Position numbers and translations under genes: made by a program. From NCBI RefSeq assembly GCF_018122655.1, contig NZ_JAGRQC010000002.1, positions 248,001 through 312,000 of the forward strand: DNA of 64,000 nt. Direction: 5' to 3'. Each line of letters starts with the position of its first letter. Within the stretch, counting starts at the first letter, position 1. This DNA comes from Stakelama marina. GTDB taxonomy: Bacteria; Pseudomonadota; Alphaproteobacteria; Sphingomonadales; Sphingomonadaceae. Shown in pieces: positions 43,689-55,878 of this stretch. Below the pieces are notes generated by a model. The model had not been told where the DNA came from. It did not search any database and worked only from the letters and a program-made list of their open reading frames with translations.

Positions 43689-44516
43689 CTAGAAACCGAG
43701 GCCGAGTTGCAGCCCTGCCCCGGTATCGGCAGCGGCCCTGCTGACGCCTTTCGACCCGTACACGCCAAGCCCCAGATGATCGCCGAGCGAGGCGTTGAGA
43801 CCCAGACGCACCGACTGCCGGTCGCCGAACCCTTCGACCGCGCCGCGCGAATAATCATAGGCTGCGGTCGTGACGAGATGGCGCGAGAGCCGGAAACGCG
43901 CGCCCGCAGACGCCGACACGCCGTCCTGCGTGCTGTACGCCTTTGGCTGCCCGATGAAATTATAGGCGACATCGACAAAGGGCGTGACACGCCCGATCGG
44001 CTTCGCCAGCCCGCCGCGAATGCTGTAATCGGTCTTGCCGGTGCCAAGCCCCTTTTCGACCGACGCGGTCGGCAGCTTCACCGAGGCGCCGACAACGGCC
44101 TGAACCCCGCTGACGGGCAGCGTATAATCGCCGGCGACGACCAGATCGCCCAGCCCTTCGCGGTGCATCCGCGTCGTCTGCGTCTGCGAGCTCGAAAACA
44201 GCGGCAGGCCGAACGGCCCGCCCGAATTGACGATAACGTCGCCCGGCGCGTTGGTGACGAGATAGGGCAGCGATGCCGAAAGCCGCAGCCGCCCGCGCTG
44301 TGCCGTAACGCTGAACGGCATCGACCAGGTCTCTATCTGCTCGCCGGTGCCGTAATCCCCCGACTGATAAAAGGCGCCGGCATCGAATTCGACATGCGTA
44401 CTGGTGCCGTTCGCGCTTGCCGGAGCATCGCTCGGCCGGTCGGCCGTCTGCGCCGCCGCCGTGGTCGCCAGACCGGTACCGCACATCATCACCATCACAG
44501 CAATCGCGTTACGCAT
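43689..44516 (-). CDS. Outer-membrane beta-barrel protein
   Basis: The 275-residue protein has a signal peptide (AAAQ at about residue 23), then alternating polar/hydrophobic strands rich in Gly, Ser and Tyr, and ends in LQLGLGF, the terminal Phe recognised by the BAM complex. It resembles transporter-like barrels of the phenol-degradation MetA/DUF3187 type. Cargo is unknown. Convergent with queA by 13 bp. Confidence 0.75.
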   Translation of the reverse strand: MRNAIAVMVMMCGTGLATTAAAQTADRPSDAPASANGTSTHVEFDAGAFYQSGDYGTGEQIETWSMPFSVTAQRGRLRLSASLPYLVTNAPGDVIVNSGGPFGLPLFSSSQTQTTRMHREGLGDLVVAGDYTLPVSGVQAVVGASVKLPTASVEKGLGTGKTDYSIRGGLAKPIGRVTPFVDVAYNFIGQPKAYSTQDGVSASAGARFRLSRHLVTTAAYDYSRGAVEGFGDRQSVRLGLNASLGDHLGLGVYGSKGVSRAAADTGAGLQLGLGF

Positions 44517-44632
44517 CGAAATGTCTCCCTAACAAAGCCGTTTCGATGCGAACGGATGCCGCGCCGGATTTAATCCGGGCACCGATACGATGCGCTAGTA
44601 TCACGCGAGGGCGGCGTCCTATGTGATCGGCC

Positions 44633-45556
44633 ATGAGTGCACCCCACGCCCATGGCCATGATCACGGCCACAGCCACGCCCCCGCCGATTTCGGCCGCGC
44701 CTTCGCGATCGGAATCCTGCTCAATGTCGCATTCGTCGCGGTCGAAGGCGCCGCCGGTTTCCTGACCGATTCGGTCGCGCTTCTGGCCGATGCCGGGCAC
44801 AATCTTTCGGATGTGCTGGGGCTGTTGATCGCATGGGGCGGGGCCGAACTGGCCAAGCGACCGCCGTCGAAGCGCTTTACCTATGGCCTGCGCGGTTCCT
44901 CGATCCTCGCCGCGCTCGGTAACGCGCTCCTGCTGCTGGTGGCGGTCGGCGCGATCCTGCTCGAGGCGATCCAGCGGCTGGGCGATCCGCCGCCGGTCGC
45001 GGGCGGAACGGTGATGATCGTCGCGGCGATCGGCATCGTCATCAACACCGCCACCGCGCTGCTGTTCGTCAGCGGGCGCAAGGGCGACATCAACGTGCGC
45101 GGCGCGTTCCTCCACATGGCCGCCGACGCTGCGGTTTCGGCCGGCGTCGTGGTCGCCGGTGGCCTGATCCTGTGGACGGGCGCCGAATGGATCGACCCCG
45201 TCGTCAGCCTCGGCATCGTCGCGGTGATCCTGTGGAGCACCTGGGGCCTGCTCAAGGATTCGACGACGATGGCGCTTCAGGCAGTGCCGCCGGGAATCGA
45301 CCATGACGCCGTGGTCGATGCGCTGGAGGCGCTGCCGGGCGTGACCGAGCTTCACGACCTTCATATCTGGCCGATGTCGACGACCGAGGTCGCGTTGACG
45401 GCGCATCTGGTGATGCCCGGCGGCCATCCCGGCGACCAGTTCCTGATCGACCTGCAGCACCGGCTCGACCATGATTACGGCATCCATCACGCAACGGTGC
45501 AGATCGAGACGTCCGAGCAGTCCGACTGCCACCTGGAAAGCCCGCGACACGTCTAG
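44633..45556 (+). CDS. CDF family divalent-metal/H+ antiporter
   Basis: The 307-residue protein exports Zn2+ or similar ions. A His-rich N-terminus (HAHGHDHGHSHA) precedes six helices. TM2 has LADAGHNLSDVLG and TM5 HMAADAAVSAGV, giving the usual four-ligand H/D site. The C-terminal cytosolic domain (about 215-300) includes HDLHIWPMSTTE. It fits the CzcD/ZitB group. Divergent from the barrel protein; ychF follows. Confidence 0.93.
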   Translation: MSAPHAHGHDHGHSHAPADFGRAFAIGILLNVAFVAVEGAAGFLTDSVALLADAGHNLSDVLGLLIAWGGAELAKRPPSKRFTYGLRGSSILAALGNALLLLVAVGAILLEAIQRLGDPPPVAGGTVMIVAAIGIVINTATALLFVSGRKGDINVRGAFLHMAADAAVSAGVVVAGGLILWTGAEWIDPVVSLGIVAVILWSTWGLLKDSTTMALQAVPPGIDHDAVVDALEALPGVTELHDLHIWPMSTTEVALTAHLVMPGGHPGDQFLIDLQHRLDHDYGIHHATVQIETSEQSDCHLESPRHV

Positions 45557-45647
45557 CGCGCGGCTTCCCTTGCGCGGGTGAAATCGCTATCGGAGCGGCA
45601 ATCGCCGGATCGCCGGCTCTCCTCATCACTCGAACAAGGCTTTTTCC

Positions 45648-46748
45648 ATGGGTTTCCGCTGCGGCATCGTCGGCCTTCCGAACGTCGGCAAGTCCACGCT
45701 CTTCAACGCGCTCACCGAAACGGCGGCGGCGCAGGCGGCGAACTATCCCTTCTGCACGATCGAGCCCAATGTCGGGCAGGTCGCGGTCCCCGATCCGCGT
45801 CTCGACAAGCTGGCGGAGGTCGCCGGTTCGGCGAAAAAGATCGAAACGCAGCTCGCCTTTGTCGACATCGCCGGACTGGTGCGCGGCGCGTCCAAGGGCG
45901 AAGGACTGGGCAACCAGTTTCTCGGTAATATTCGCGAGGTCGATGCGATCGTCCATGTTCTGCGCTGCTTCGAGAATGACGATATCCAGCATGTCGACAA
46001 CCATGTCGATCCGATCGCCGATGCCGAGACGGTCGAGACCGAACTGATGCTGTCCGACCTCGAAAGCCTCGAAAAGCGCGTACCCAATCTTCAGAAAAAG
46101 GGTCAGGCTGGCGACAAGGATGCCAAGGCCGCGGCGGCGGTGCTGGGCCGCGCGCTCGACCTGCTGCGCGACGGCAAACCCGCGCGTCTCGCCGAGGCGA
46201 ACGATCCCGAAGAAGAGCGCATCCTCGAACAGGCGCAACTGCTGACGGCGAAGCCCGTCCTTTATGTCTGCAACGTCAACGAGGACGAAGCCGCAGAGGG
46301 CAACGAATATTCGGCAAAGGTTTTCGAAAAGGCGAAGGCCGAAGGCGCCGAGGCCGTCGTCGTTTCCGCCGCGATCGAGGCCGAGATCGCGACGATGCCG
46401 CCCGAGGACCGCGGCGAGTTCCTCGCCGAAATGGGACTGACCGAAACCGGCCTCGCCCGCGTGATCCGTGCCGGGTACAAGCTTCTCAACCTCCTCACCT
46501 TCTTCACCGCCGGCCCCAAGGAAGCGCGTGCCTGGACGGTCGAAGCGGGGTCGAAGGCACCGCAGGCGGCAGGCGTCATCCACACCGATTTCGAACGCGG
46601 CTTCATTCGCGCCGAAACGATCGCGTTCGACGATTATGTTTCGCTCGGCGGTGAAGCAGGCGCGCGCGACGCGGGCAAGCTGCGCCAGGAAGGCAAGGAA
46701 TATGTCGTCCATGACGGCGACGTGATGCTGTTCCGCTTCAACGTCTGA
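45648..46748 (+). CDS. ychF: Redox-regulated ATPase YchF/OLA1
   Basis: The 366-residue P-loop protein has G1 GLPNVGKST (8-16), NYPFCTIEPN, DIAGLVRGASKGEGLGN and, in place of NKxD, VNED, the change that gives YchF ATP preference. A coiled-coil insert and the C-terminal TGS domain (about 283-366, FFTAGPKEARAWTVE) are present. It binds ribosomes and modulates stress responses. ychF is often beside pth; here pth is 41 kb away. Confidence 0.97.
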   Translation: MGFRCGIVGLPNVGKSTLFNALTETAAAQAANYPFCTIEPNVGQVAVPDPRLDKLAEVAGSAKKIETQLAFVDIAGLVRGASKGEGLGNQFLGNIREVDAIVHVLRCFENDDIQHVDNHVDPIADAETVETELMLSDLESLEKRVPNLQKKGQAGDKDAKAAAAVLGRALDLLRDGKPARLAEANDPEEERILEQAQLLTAKPVLYVCNVNEDEAAEGNEYSAKVFEKAKAEGAEAVVVSAAIEAEIATMPPEDRGEFLAEMGLTETGLARVIRAGYKLLNLLTFFTAGPKEARAWTVEAGSKAPQAAGVIHTDFERGFIRAETIAFDDYVSLGGEAGARDAGKLRQEGKEYVVHDGDVMLFRFNV

Positions 46749-46817
46749 CGCGGGCGCGACGCTTCGGCATCGCGGCAATGCGAGCGCCGATTTGGCCTGC
46801 GGCAGCGTGATGCCTAA

Positions 46818-47441
46818 ATGGGGCGCATGGCCGATTGTGGATGCGAACCCCCGCCGCTGGACACCCTTGAACAGCACCGAGCGCTGAAAGTCGCGCTATG
46901 GCTCAACGCGGCGATGTTCGTCGTCGAGGTATCGGCCGGGTTGTTCGCGCATTCGACGGGGCTTCTCGCCGACGGGCTCGACATGCTGTCTGATGCATTC
47001 GTCTATGCGATCGCGTTGCTGGCGATATCGCGTTCGGCGCGGTTCAAGGCCAATGCCGCGGGCTGGAGCGGTATCATGCTGCTTATTCTGGGTATCGGCC
47101 TGCTGATCGAAGTCATCCGCCGCGCCGCGAACGGAACGTCGCCCGAGGCCGGCTGGATGCTCGGCGTTGCGGCCGTGGCGCTCATCGTGAATATCGTCGT
47201 ACTCAGGCTGCTCTCGCGTCAGCGCGCCAGCGGCGATGAGGTCCATCTGCGCGCGGCGTGGATATTCACGCGGGCGGATGTTGTCGCGAATGCCGCGGTG
47301 ATAGCATCGGCGCTCGCGATCCTGGCGACCGGCCTGCGCTATTTCGATCTGATCGTCGGCGCCGCGATCGGCGCCTATGTCATCAGGGAAGCGTTCGAGA
47401 TCATGAAGGACGCGCGCGACGCAAAGGCATCGCTCGCCTGA
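46818..47441 (+). CDS. Truncated-type CDF cation transporter
   Basis: The 207-residue protein has six membrane helices of the CDF family and no C-terminal cytosolic metal-sensing domain. TM2 reads LADGLDMLSDAFVYA (DxxxD) and TM5 TRADVVANAAV (DxxxN in place of HxxxD), a known variant in short cation transporters. A CGC cluster near the start could bind metal. ATG 46827 (MADCGC) is as likely a start as 46818. Ion specificity is open. Confidence 0.83.
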   Translation: MGRMADCGCEPPPLDTLEQHRALKVALWLNAAMFVVEVSAGLFAHSTGLLADGLDMLSDAFVYAIALLAISRSARFKANAAGWSGIMLLILGIGLLIEVIRRAANGTSPEAGWMLGVAAVALIVNIVVLRLLSRQRASGDEVHLRAAWIFTRADVVANAAVIASALAILATGLRYFDLIVGAAIGAYVIREAFEIMKDARDAKASLA

Positions 47442-47490
47442 CGATCAGGCGGCCACGACGCCGATGCGCCGCAGCCGCCCCTGTTCGTGA

Positions 47491-48900
47491 TTAGCCTTCC
47501 ATTTCTTCGAGTTCGCGGCCGCGCGTTTCCTTGATGAAGGCCTTCACCAGGAAGAACGAGATCGCTGCGGAGACGGTGTAGAAGGCATAGGTCGTCGCCA
47601 GCCCCAGCCCCGATGCCATGACCGGGAAGGTCTGCACGACGAGATAGTTCGCGAACCACTGCGCAAAGCCGCAAACCGCAAGCGCCGAACCGCGGATCTG
47701 GTTGGGGAACATCTCGCCCAGCATGACCCACATCACGGGACCCCAGCTGCCGTTGAAGAAGATGACGTAGAGGTTGGCGGCAACCAGCGCGATCATACCC
47801 AGTGACGGGCTGAGCGACAGATTGCCATCGGCGTCGAGCGTACCATTGGCAAAGGCATAGGTCATCGCGACTAGCGTCAGCGCCATGCCCGCCGAACCGA
47901 TCATCAGCAGCGGCTTGCGGCCGATCTTGTCGACCAGTCCGATGGTGACGAAGCAGGCGGCGATCGAAACCACGCCCGACAGGATGTTGCGCTGAAGCGC
48001 CGCCGCCTCGCTGACGCCGGCCAGCTTCCACAACGTTTCGCCATAGTAGAAGATGACGTTGATGCCGACGAGCTGCTGGAACACCGCGAGCAGCAGGCCA
48101 GCCCACACGATCGGGCGGACGCCGCCCTTTACCGGGTCCATGATGTCCTTGAGGCTGGGGCGGTGATCGGCCTTGAAGCTCGCCCGGATCTCTTCGATCT
48201 TGGCCTTGGCGACCGTCGTTCCGAACAGCCGCGTCAGCACCGACAGGGCATTTTCATGGTCGCCCTTCGACACGAGGTAGCGCGGGCTTTCGGGAATGAA
48301 GAACAGCGCGATCAGGAACACTGCCGCCGGCGCCGCCTGCATCAGGAACATCCAGCGCCATGCCGGAATGCCCAACCAGAATTCACTGGTCGAATCGCCT
48401 GCTGCCGCTGCGAGGAAATAATTGACCACGAACGCAGCCGTCAGACCGGAAATGATCATGATCTGCTGGACCGTCGTCATCCGCCCGCGAATATTCGCCG
48501 GCGCGACTTCGGAAATATAGGCGGGCGACAGCACCGAGGCCGCACCGACCGCCATACCGCCGCCCAGCCGCGCGATCACGAACAGCCACTGGACGTGCGA
48601 AAATCCCTGCACCAGCGCACCGACGAAGAACATGAACGCGGCGAGCATCATCACGCTGCGCCGCCCCATCGCATCGGCCAGGCGCCCCGCCAGGAAGGCG
48701 CCGATGAAACAGCCGATAAGCAGCGAACCGACGGTGAAGCCCAGTCCGCCCTCGCTGAGATTGAACGCGGACTGCAACCCCGACTGGGTGCCGTTCACCG
48801 CTCCGCTGTCATATCCGAACAAAAGTCCGCCGATCGTCGCCACCGCGACGATGGCGCCGATCAGACCCAAATTGCTGCGATCTGCTGCGCCTTGTGCCAT
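47491..48900 (-). CDS. MFS sugar porter
   Basis: The 469-residue, 12-helix protein is a sugar/H+ symporter: GRLADAMGRRS and DKIGRKP between helices 2-3 and 8-9, PESPRYL after helix 6, QQLVGINVIFYYG in helix 7 and KETRGRELEEM at the end. QQLxGIN fits hexose carriers of the XylE/GlcP kind. ATG 48900 follows GGGAGG; ATG 48921 is less likely. A perfect palindrome covers its promoter, so a sugar-responsive repressor is predicted. No LacI gene is adjacent in this window. Confidence 0.92.
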   Translation of the reverse strand: MAQGAADRSNLGLIGAIVAVATIGGLLFGYDSGAVNGTQSGLQSAFNLSEGGLGFTVGSLLIGCFIGAFLAGRLADAMGRRSVMMLAAFMFFVGALVQGFSHVQWLFVIARLGGGMAVGAASVLSPAYISEVAPANIRGRMTTVQQIMIISGLTAAFVVNYFLAAAAGDSTSEFWLGIPAWRWMFLMQAAPAAVFLIALFFIPESPRYLVSKGDHENALSVLTRLFGTTVAKAKIEEIRASFKADHRPSLKDIMDPVKGGVRPIVWAGLLLAVFQQLVGINVIFYYGETLWKLAGVSEAAALQRNILSGVVSIAACFVTIGLVDKIGRKPLLMIGSAGMALTLVAMTYAFANGTLDADGNLSLSPSLGMIALVAANLYVIFFNGSWGPVMWVMLGEMFPNQIRGSALAVCGFAQWFANYLVVQTFPVMASGLGLATTYAFYTVSAAISFFLVKAFIKETRGRELEEMEG

Positions 48901-48925
48901 GCAACCCTCCCGCTTACGCATTATT

Positions 48926-48937
48926 GTTAGCGCTAAC
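48926..48937. promoter_or_regulatory. LacI-type operator over the MFS promoter
   Basis: GTTAGCGCTAAC is a perfect 12-bp palindrome with the central CG typical of LacI/GalR operators. It overlaps the predicted -10 element, so binding should block transcription. Confidence 0.65.
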
Positions 48938-48963
48938 TAGGACCGCTTGCCGTCCCCGCGCAA
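48934..48963 (-). promoter_or_regulatory. Promoter of the MFS sugar porter
   Basis: On the minus strand TTGCGC (48963-48958), an 18-bp spacer and TAGTTA (48939-48934) form a sigma-70-like promoter about 35 bp before the start codon. Confidence 0.5.
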
Positions 48964-49028
48964 CATGTTTTCGACGCTATCCGCTTTGACGCGCCATCGC
49001 CAACCGATAATCGCGCGTCGGCGCAATG

Positions 49029-51089
49029 CTATTCCGCGACGCCGAGCTGCCACAGCACGAACGCCATGTCCTCGGCCATTTCGCGAAGCGCCTGCCAGCG
49101 ACCGGACTTGCCGCCATGCCCCGCGCCCATATTGGTCTTGAGTACGAGAATATTGTCGTCGGTCTTGGTGGCGCGCAGCTTCGCCGCCCATTTGGCCGGC
49201 TCCCAATAGGTCACGCGCGGATCGTTCAACCCGCCGGTGATGAACATCGGCGGATAATCCTGCGCCGTCACATTGTCATAGGGGCTGTAGGAACGGATCA
49301 GCTCGAACGCCGCCTTGTCCTCGATGGGGTTGCCCCATTCGGGCCATTCGCCCGGGGTCAGCGGCAGCGTTTCGTCGAGCATCGTATTGAGCACATCGAC
49401 GAAGGGTACATCGGCGACGACCGCACCCCAAAGCTCCGGGTCCGAATTGACGACCGCGCCCATCAGCTCGCCGCCCGCCGATCCGCCGTTGATCGCGATA
49501 TTGCCCGCCGAGCTGTAGCCGCGCGAGATCAGCCCCTTCGCGACATCGACGAAGTCGTTGAACGTGTTGGTCCGCTTTTCGAGCTTGCCGTCATGATACC
49601 AGCCCTGGCCAAGATCGTCGCCGCCGCGGATATGCGCGATGGCGAAGGCCATGCCGCGGTCGAGATAGCTCATCCGCGCGGTCGAGAACCCCGGCGGTAT
49701 CGCATGGCCATAGGCGCCATAGGCATAGAGGAACAGCTTGCCCGTCCCGTCCATCGGATAGTCTTTCGGATAGACGATCGAGCACGGCACCTCGGTCCCG
49801 TCACGCGCGGTTATCATCAGGCGTTCGGTGCGATATTTCGCCGCATCATAGCCGCTCGGGATTTCCTGGACCTTCAGCGTTTCCAGCTCACCGCTCGCGA
49901 CATGATAGTCATAGACCGTGCCCGGCGTGACCATCGACTGATAGCCGATGCGCAGCGTATCGACGTCATATTCGGCGATGCCGCCCAGGCCGGCGGTATA
50001 GCTTTCTTCCGGAAACACGATCCGGACAGGCGCGATTTCGCGCTCGTAACGGTGCCATTCGATCTGATCGAGCCCCTTGTCGCGCCCTTCGACGACGAAG
50101 AAGTCCTTAAAGCAGGTGACGCCGGTCATGTAGAATGTTTCGGACGGCGCGATGCGCTCGGTCCACTCGCCGGGATTGTCGATCGGCGCGGTGCAGAGCC
50201 GCCACATCGGATCGGTATCGTTGGTGTGGATGAACAGCGTACCGTCATGTTCGTCGACATCATATTCGCGGCCGGTCTTGCGCGCGGCGACGAGAATCGG
50301 CTCGGCGGAAGGATCGCTCGCCGGCAGCAGGCGAACCTCGCTCGTCACATGATCGCCGGTCGATATGACGAGCCACTCGCGCGACTGCGTCTCGCCGACA
50401 TCGACGCGAAAACCGTCATCGTCTTCGTGATACAGCTCGACATCGTCGGCCGGGTCGTCGCCCAGCTTGTGCCAATGCGCATTATCGGTGCGCCAATGTT
50501 CGTTGGCGAGGCAGTAGAGGAAGCCCTTCGAGTCGCTCGTCCAGACGAGGTCCGAAAGCGTTCCCGGAATCACGTCATCCAGCATCTCGCCGGTTTCGAG
50601 ATTCTTGACGCGCGCCTCGAACCGTTCGGAACCGTCGACATCAACGGCATAGGCCATCAGCTTGCCATCGGGGCTGACCGACATGGTGCCGAGGCGGAAA
50701 TATTCATGTGGTTCGGCGAGCGCGGGTTCGTCGAGGATCAGTTGCGCCTCGCCGCCGTCGACCGGCTTGCGCCACCATTTGCGATATTCGCCGCCGGTTT
50801 CGAACGCGGTCCAGTAGAGCCAGTCGCCATCCTTTTGCGGGACGGTGGCGTCATCTTCCTTGATCCGCCCGCGCATCTCCTTGAACAGCGTATCGACCAG
50901 AGCGCGGTGCGGCGCCATCACGCCTTCGAAATAGGCGTTCTCCGCCTCCAGATAGCCGAGGATTTCCTTGTTGGTGACCTCTGGATAGCCGGGATCGCGC
51001 AACCAGGCATAGGGGTCGTCGATGCGCACCCCGTAGCGTTCATAGCTATGGGCGTGGACGGGGGCGACGGGGGGCTTGGGATCGGTCAT
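49029..51089 (-). CDS. ptrB: Oligopeptidase B, S9A family
   Basis: The 686-residue serine peptidase has a seven-bladed propeller (about 70-400) and an alpha/beta-hydrolase domain. Ser is in NGGSAGGELMG, Asp in TGGLNDPRV and His in GAGHGGKSG. HIRGGDDLGQGWYHDGK is characteristic of oligopeptidase B (GGxxxGxxWYxxGK). It cleaves short peptides after Arg/Lys in the cytosol. No signal peptide. Gene symbol given by family similarity. Confidence 0.92.
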   Translation of the reverse strand: MTDPKPPVAPVHAHSYERYGVRIDDPYAWLRDPGYPEVTNKEILGYLEAENAYFEGVMAPHRALVDTLFKEMRGRIKEDDATVPQKDGDWLYWTAFETGGEYRKWWRKPVDGGEAQLILDEPALAEPHEYFRLGTMSVSPDGKLMAYAVDVDGSERFEARVKNLETGEMLDDVIPGTLSDLVWTSDSKGFLYCLANEHWRTDNAHWHKLGDDPADDVELYHEDDDGFRVDVGETQSREWLVISTGDHVTSEVRLLPASDPSAEPILVAARKTGREYDVDEHDGTLFIHTNDTDPMWRLCTAPIDNPGEWTERIAPSETFYMTGVTCFKDFFVVEGRDKGLDQIEWHRYEREIAPVRIVFPEESYTAGLGGIAEYDVDTLRIGYQSMVTPGTVYDYHVASGELETLKVQEIPSGYDAAKYRTERLMITARDGTEVPCSIVYPKDYPMDGTGKLFLYAYGAYGHAIPPGFSTARMSYLDRGMAFAIAHIRGGDDLGQGWYHDGKLEKRTNTFNDFVDVAKGLISRGYSSAGNIAINGGSAGGELMGAVVNSDPELWGAVVADVPFVDVLNTMLDETLPLTPGEWPEWGNPIEDKAAFELIRSYSPYDNVTAQDYPPMFITGGLNDPRVTYWEPAKWAAKLRATKTDDNILVLKTNMGAGHGGKSGRWQALREMAEDMAFVLWQLGVAE

Positions 51090-51156
51090 GGCCGTCCCCT
51101 AGCGCCTTCCGGGTGGCGGCGTCGAGACGGCTCGCGATACTTGGACGGAACAGCGT

Positions 51157-51330
51157 TCAACCGCGCAGGGGGATCGTTCGCTTCACATGACGCCCTTTGG
51201 CGCGTTCTTCATATTGCTCGGCAAGTTCCGAATGACGAACCGCCGCCGCGGTATCATCCGCCGCATCTGCACGCCGGCGTTCCTCCACCGCACGTTTCAG
51301 AAAATATTCGGCATCGATCTGATCGGGCAT
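51157..51330 (-). CDS. 57-residue helical hypothetical protein
   Basis: The product begins MPDQIDAEYFLKRAVEERRR, continues with a charged helix (AAVRHSELAEQYEERAKG) and ends in a basic RHVKRTIPLRG. Arg/Glu spacing suggests one long amphipathic helix. ATG 51330 is preferred over ATG 51405, whose first 25 residues look unrelated; GGAG lies about 11 bases upstream. Function unknown. Confidence 0.65.
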   Translation of the reverse strand: MPDQIDAEYFLKRAVEERRRADAADDTAAAVRHSELAEQYEERAKGRHVKRTIPLRG

Positions 51331-51460
51331 ACTGACTTGAACTCCAGTCCGCCCCGCCCCGAAGCGCGCGTTAGCGTACCAGCGTGACAACTTCATTAAA
51401 CTCAATTAATTCAACGATTTTCTGGTGTTTCCGTTCCTTAAATGCTTGCCCGATAGGAAA

Positions 51461-51495
51461 ATGGGCGCCGCAGCGTTGGCCGCTGCGGCGCCCAT
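51461..51495 (-). terminator. katG intrinsic terminator
   Basis: ATGGGCGCCGCAGCG (51461-51475) and CGCTGCGGCGCCCAT (51481-51495) form a perfect 15-bp stem with a 5-nt loop, followed on the minus strand by a short T run. Confidence 0.8.
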
Positions 51496-51515
51496 GATGG
51501 TTTCGGCTGGCGTCC

Positions 51516-54075
<2,560 letters not shown>

Positions 54076-55872
54076 ATGTCCACCCATTCCGACCGACTCA
54101 AGGCGCTGCGCCAGCAGCTCAAGACCGACCGGCTCGACGGCTTCGTCGTTCCGCTGACCGACGAGCATATGAGCGAATATGTCGGCGCCTATGCGCAGCG
54201 TCTCGCCTGGCTGACCGGGTTCGAGGGTTCGGCCGGAAACGCCGTCGTCCTGCCCGAGGAAGCGGCGATCTTCACCGATGGCCGCTACACGCTCCAGGTG
54301 CGCGAACAGGTATCGGGCGACGATTACGAATATGTCTCTGTCCCCGCGACGAGCATGTCGGACTGGCTGCGCGGCCATGCGCCCGAGGGTGGGCGGATCG
54401 GCTATGACCCGTGGCTGCATACGCAAAGCTGGGTCAAGGAGGCGACGAAGGCGCTGGCCGAGCGCGGCGCCGAACTGGTGCCGGTCACCACCAATCCGAT
54501 CGACGCGATATGGAGCGACCGCCCCGCCCCCTCGCCTGCAAAGATGCAGGTCTATCCCGAAAAGGCGGCGGGCCGGTCCTCCGCCGACAAGCGCGCGGGG
54601 ATCGCCGACTGGCTTGCCGAGCGCAAGGCCGATGCGGTCGTGCTGTCGGCACTCGATTCGATCGCCTGGGTCTTCAACGTGCGCGGTGCGGATGTCGAGC
54701 ATATGCCGGTCACGCTCAGCTATTCGATCATCCATGCCGACGGGACCGCCGACCTGTATGTCGATTCCGACAAGATGACCGATGAAGTGCGCCAGCATCT
54801 CGGCAACGCCGTGCGCGTCCACGACCGGCTGGGCTTCGGCGAAGCGCTCAAGGATTTTTCGGGCAAGCGCGTCGCGGTCGATCCGGGCTTCGGCGTCTCG
54901 GCGATCTTCGCCGCGCTCGAGGAAGGTGGCGCGACCGTGCTGTCGGTGCGCGACCCCGCCATCCTCGCCAAGGCGATCAAGAACGACGCCGAAGTGGCTG
55001 GCCACCGCGAAGCACAGTTGCGCGACGGCGCGGCGATCGCCCGCTTCCTGCGCTGGATCGAGGTCGAGGCGCCGAAGGGAGAGGTCGACGAACTGACCGC
55101 GGCGGCCAAGCTGCTCGAATTCCGCGAGGCGACAGGGCTGCTCAAGGACACCTCGTTCGACACCATCTCGGCGACCGGTGGCCATGCCGCCAGCCCGCAC
55201 TACCGAGTCGACGGAAAATCGAACGCCAGGCTCGAAAAGGGACAGCTCTTCCTGATCGATTCGGGCGGTCAGTATGAAGACGGCACCACCGACATCACGC
55301 GCACCGTTCCGGTCGGCGAACCCTCGGCGGAGATGCGCGACCGCTTCACCCGCGTACTGAAGGGGCATATCGCCATCGACCGCGCCGTCTGGCCCGAAGG
55401 TACGACCGGCGGCCAGCTCGACAGCTTCGCGCGCCAGCCGCTATGGGAAGCGGGGCTCGACTTCGCGCACGGCACCGGCCACGGCGTCGGCGCGTATCTG
55501 GGCGTGCATGAAGGGCCGCAGCGGATCGCCAAGCCCAACTATCCGGGCAGCGGCGCGACCGAACCGCTGGTCGCGGGCATGATCTGCTCGAACGAGCCCG
55601 GCTATTACAAGGCGGGCGAATATGGCATTCGCATCGAAAATCTCGTCCTCGTCGTTCCGCGCGAAGTTTCGGGGGCCGAAGCACCCGTTTTCGGCTTCGA
55701 AACGCTGACCTTCGCACCGATCGAGCGCAAGCTGATCGAACCGAAGCTGCTGACCGAGAGCGAGACGCGGTGGCTCGACGCCTATCACGCGCAGGTGCTC
55801 GCGAAGATCGGCCCGCTCCTCGACGGCGAGGACAAGGCGTGGCTCGAAAAGAAATGCGCGCCGATCGGCTGA
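54076..55872 (+). CDS. Xaa-Pro aminopeptidase (M24B)
   Basis: The 598-residue protein removes N-terminal residues preceding proline. Two creatinase-like N-terminal domains (about 10-300) precede a pita-bread catalytic domain with metal ligands in LIDSGGQYEDGTTDITRT, GTGHGVGAYLGVHEGPQ and ICSNEPGYYKAGEYGIRIEN. The large three-domain form resembles eukaryotic aminopeptidase P1 more than E. coli PepP. GAG-rich upstream sequence serves as a weak Shine-Dalgarno. Confidence 0.92.
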   Translation: MSTHSDRLKALRQQLKTDRLDGFVVPLTDEHMSEYVGAYAQRLAWLTGFEGSAGNAVVLPEEAAIFTDGRYTLQVREQVSGDDYEYVSVPATSMSDWLRGHAPEGGRIGYDPWLHTQSWVKEATKALAERGAELVPVTTNPIDAIWSDRPAPSPAKMQVYPEKAAGRSSADKRAGIADWLAERKADAVVLSALDSIAWVFNVRGADVEHMPVTLSYSIIHADGTADLYVDSDKMTDEVRQHLGNAVRVHDRLGFGEALKDFSGKRVAVDPGFGVSAIFAALEEGGATVLSVRDPAILAKAIKNDAEVAGHREAQLRDGAAIARFLRWIEVEAPKGEVDELTAAAKLLEFREATGLLKDTSFDTISATGGHAASPHYRVDGKSNARLEKGQLFLIDSGGQYEDGTTDITRTVPVGEPSAEMRDRFTRVLKGHIAIDRAVWPEGTTGGQLDSFARQPLWEAGLDFAHGTGHGVGAYLGVHEGPQRIAKPNYPGSGATEPLVAGMICSNEPGYYKAGEYGIRIENLVLVVPREVSGAEAPVFGFETLTFAPIERKLIEPKLLTESETRWLDAYHAQVLAKIGPLLDGEDKAWLEKKCAPIG

Positions 55873-55878
55873 GCGGCG

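Noticed and set aside
49026..51335. 769-codon open frame on the plus strand
   Set aside because: Antisense shadow of oligopeptidase B, with low-complexity Arg/Ala/Gly product and no domain.
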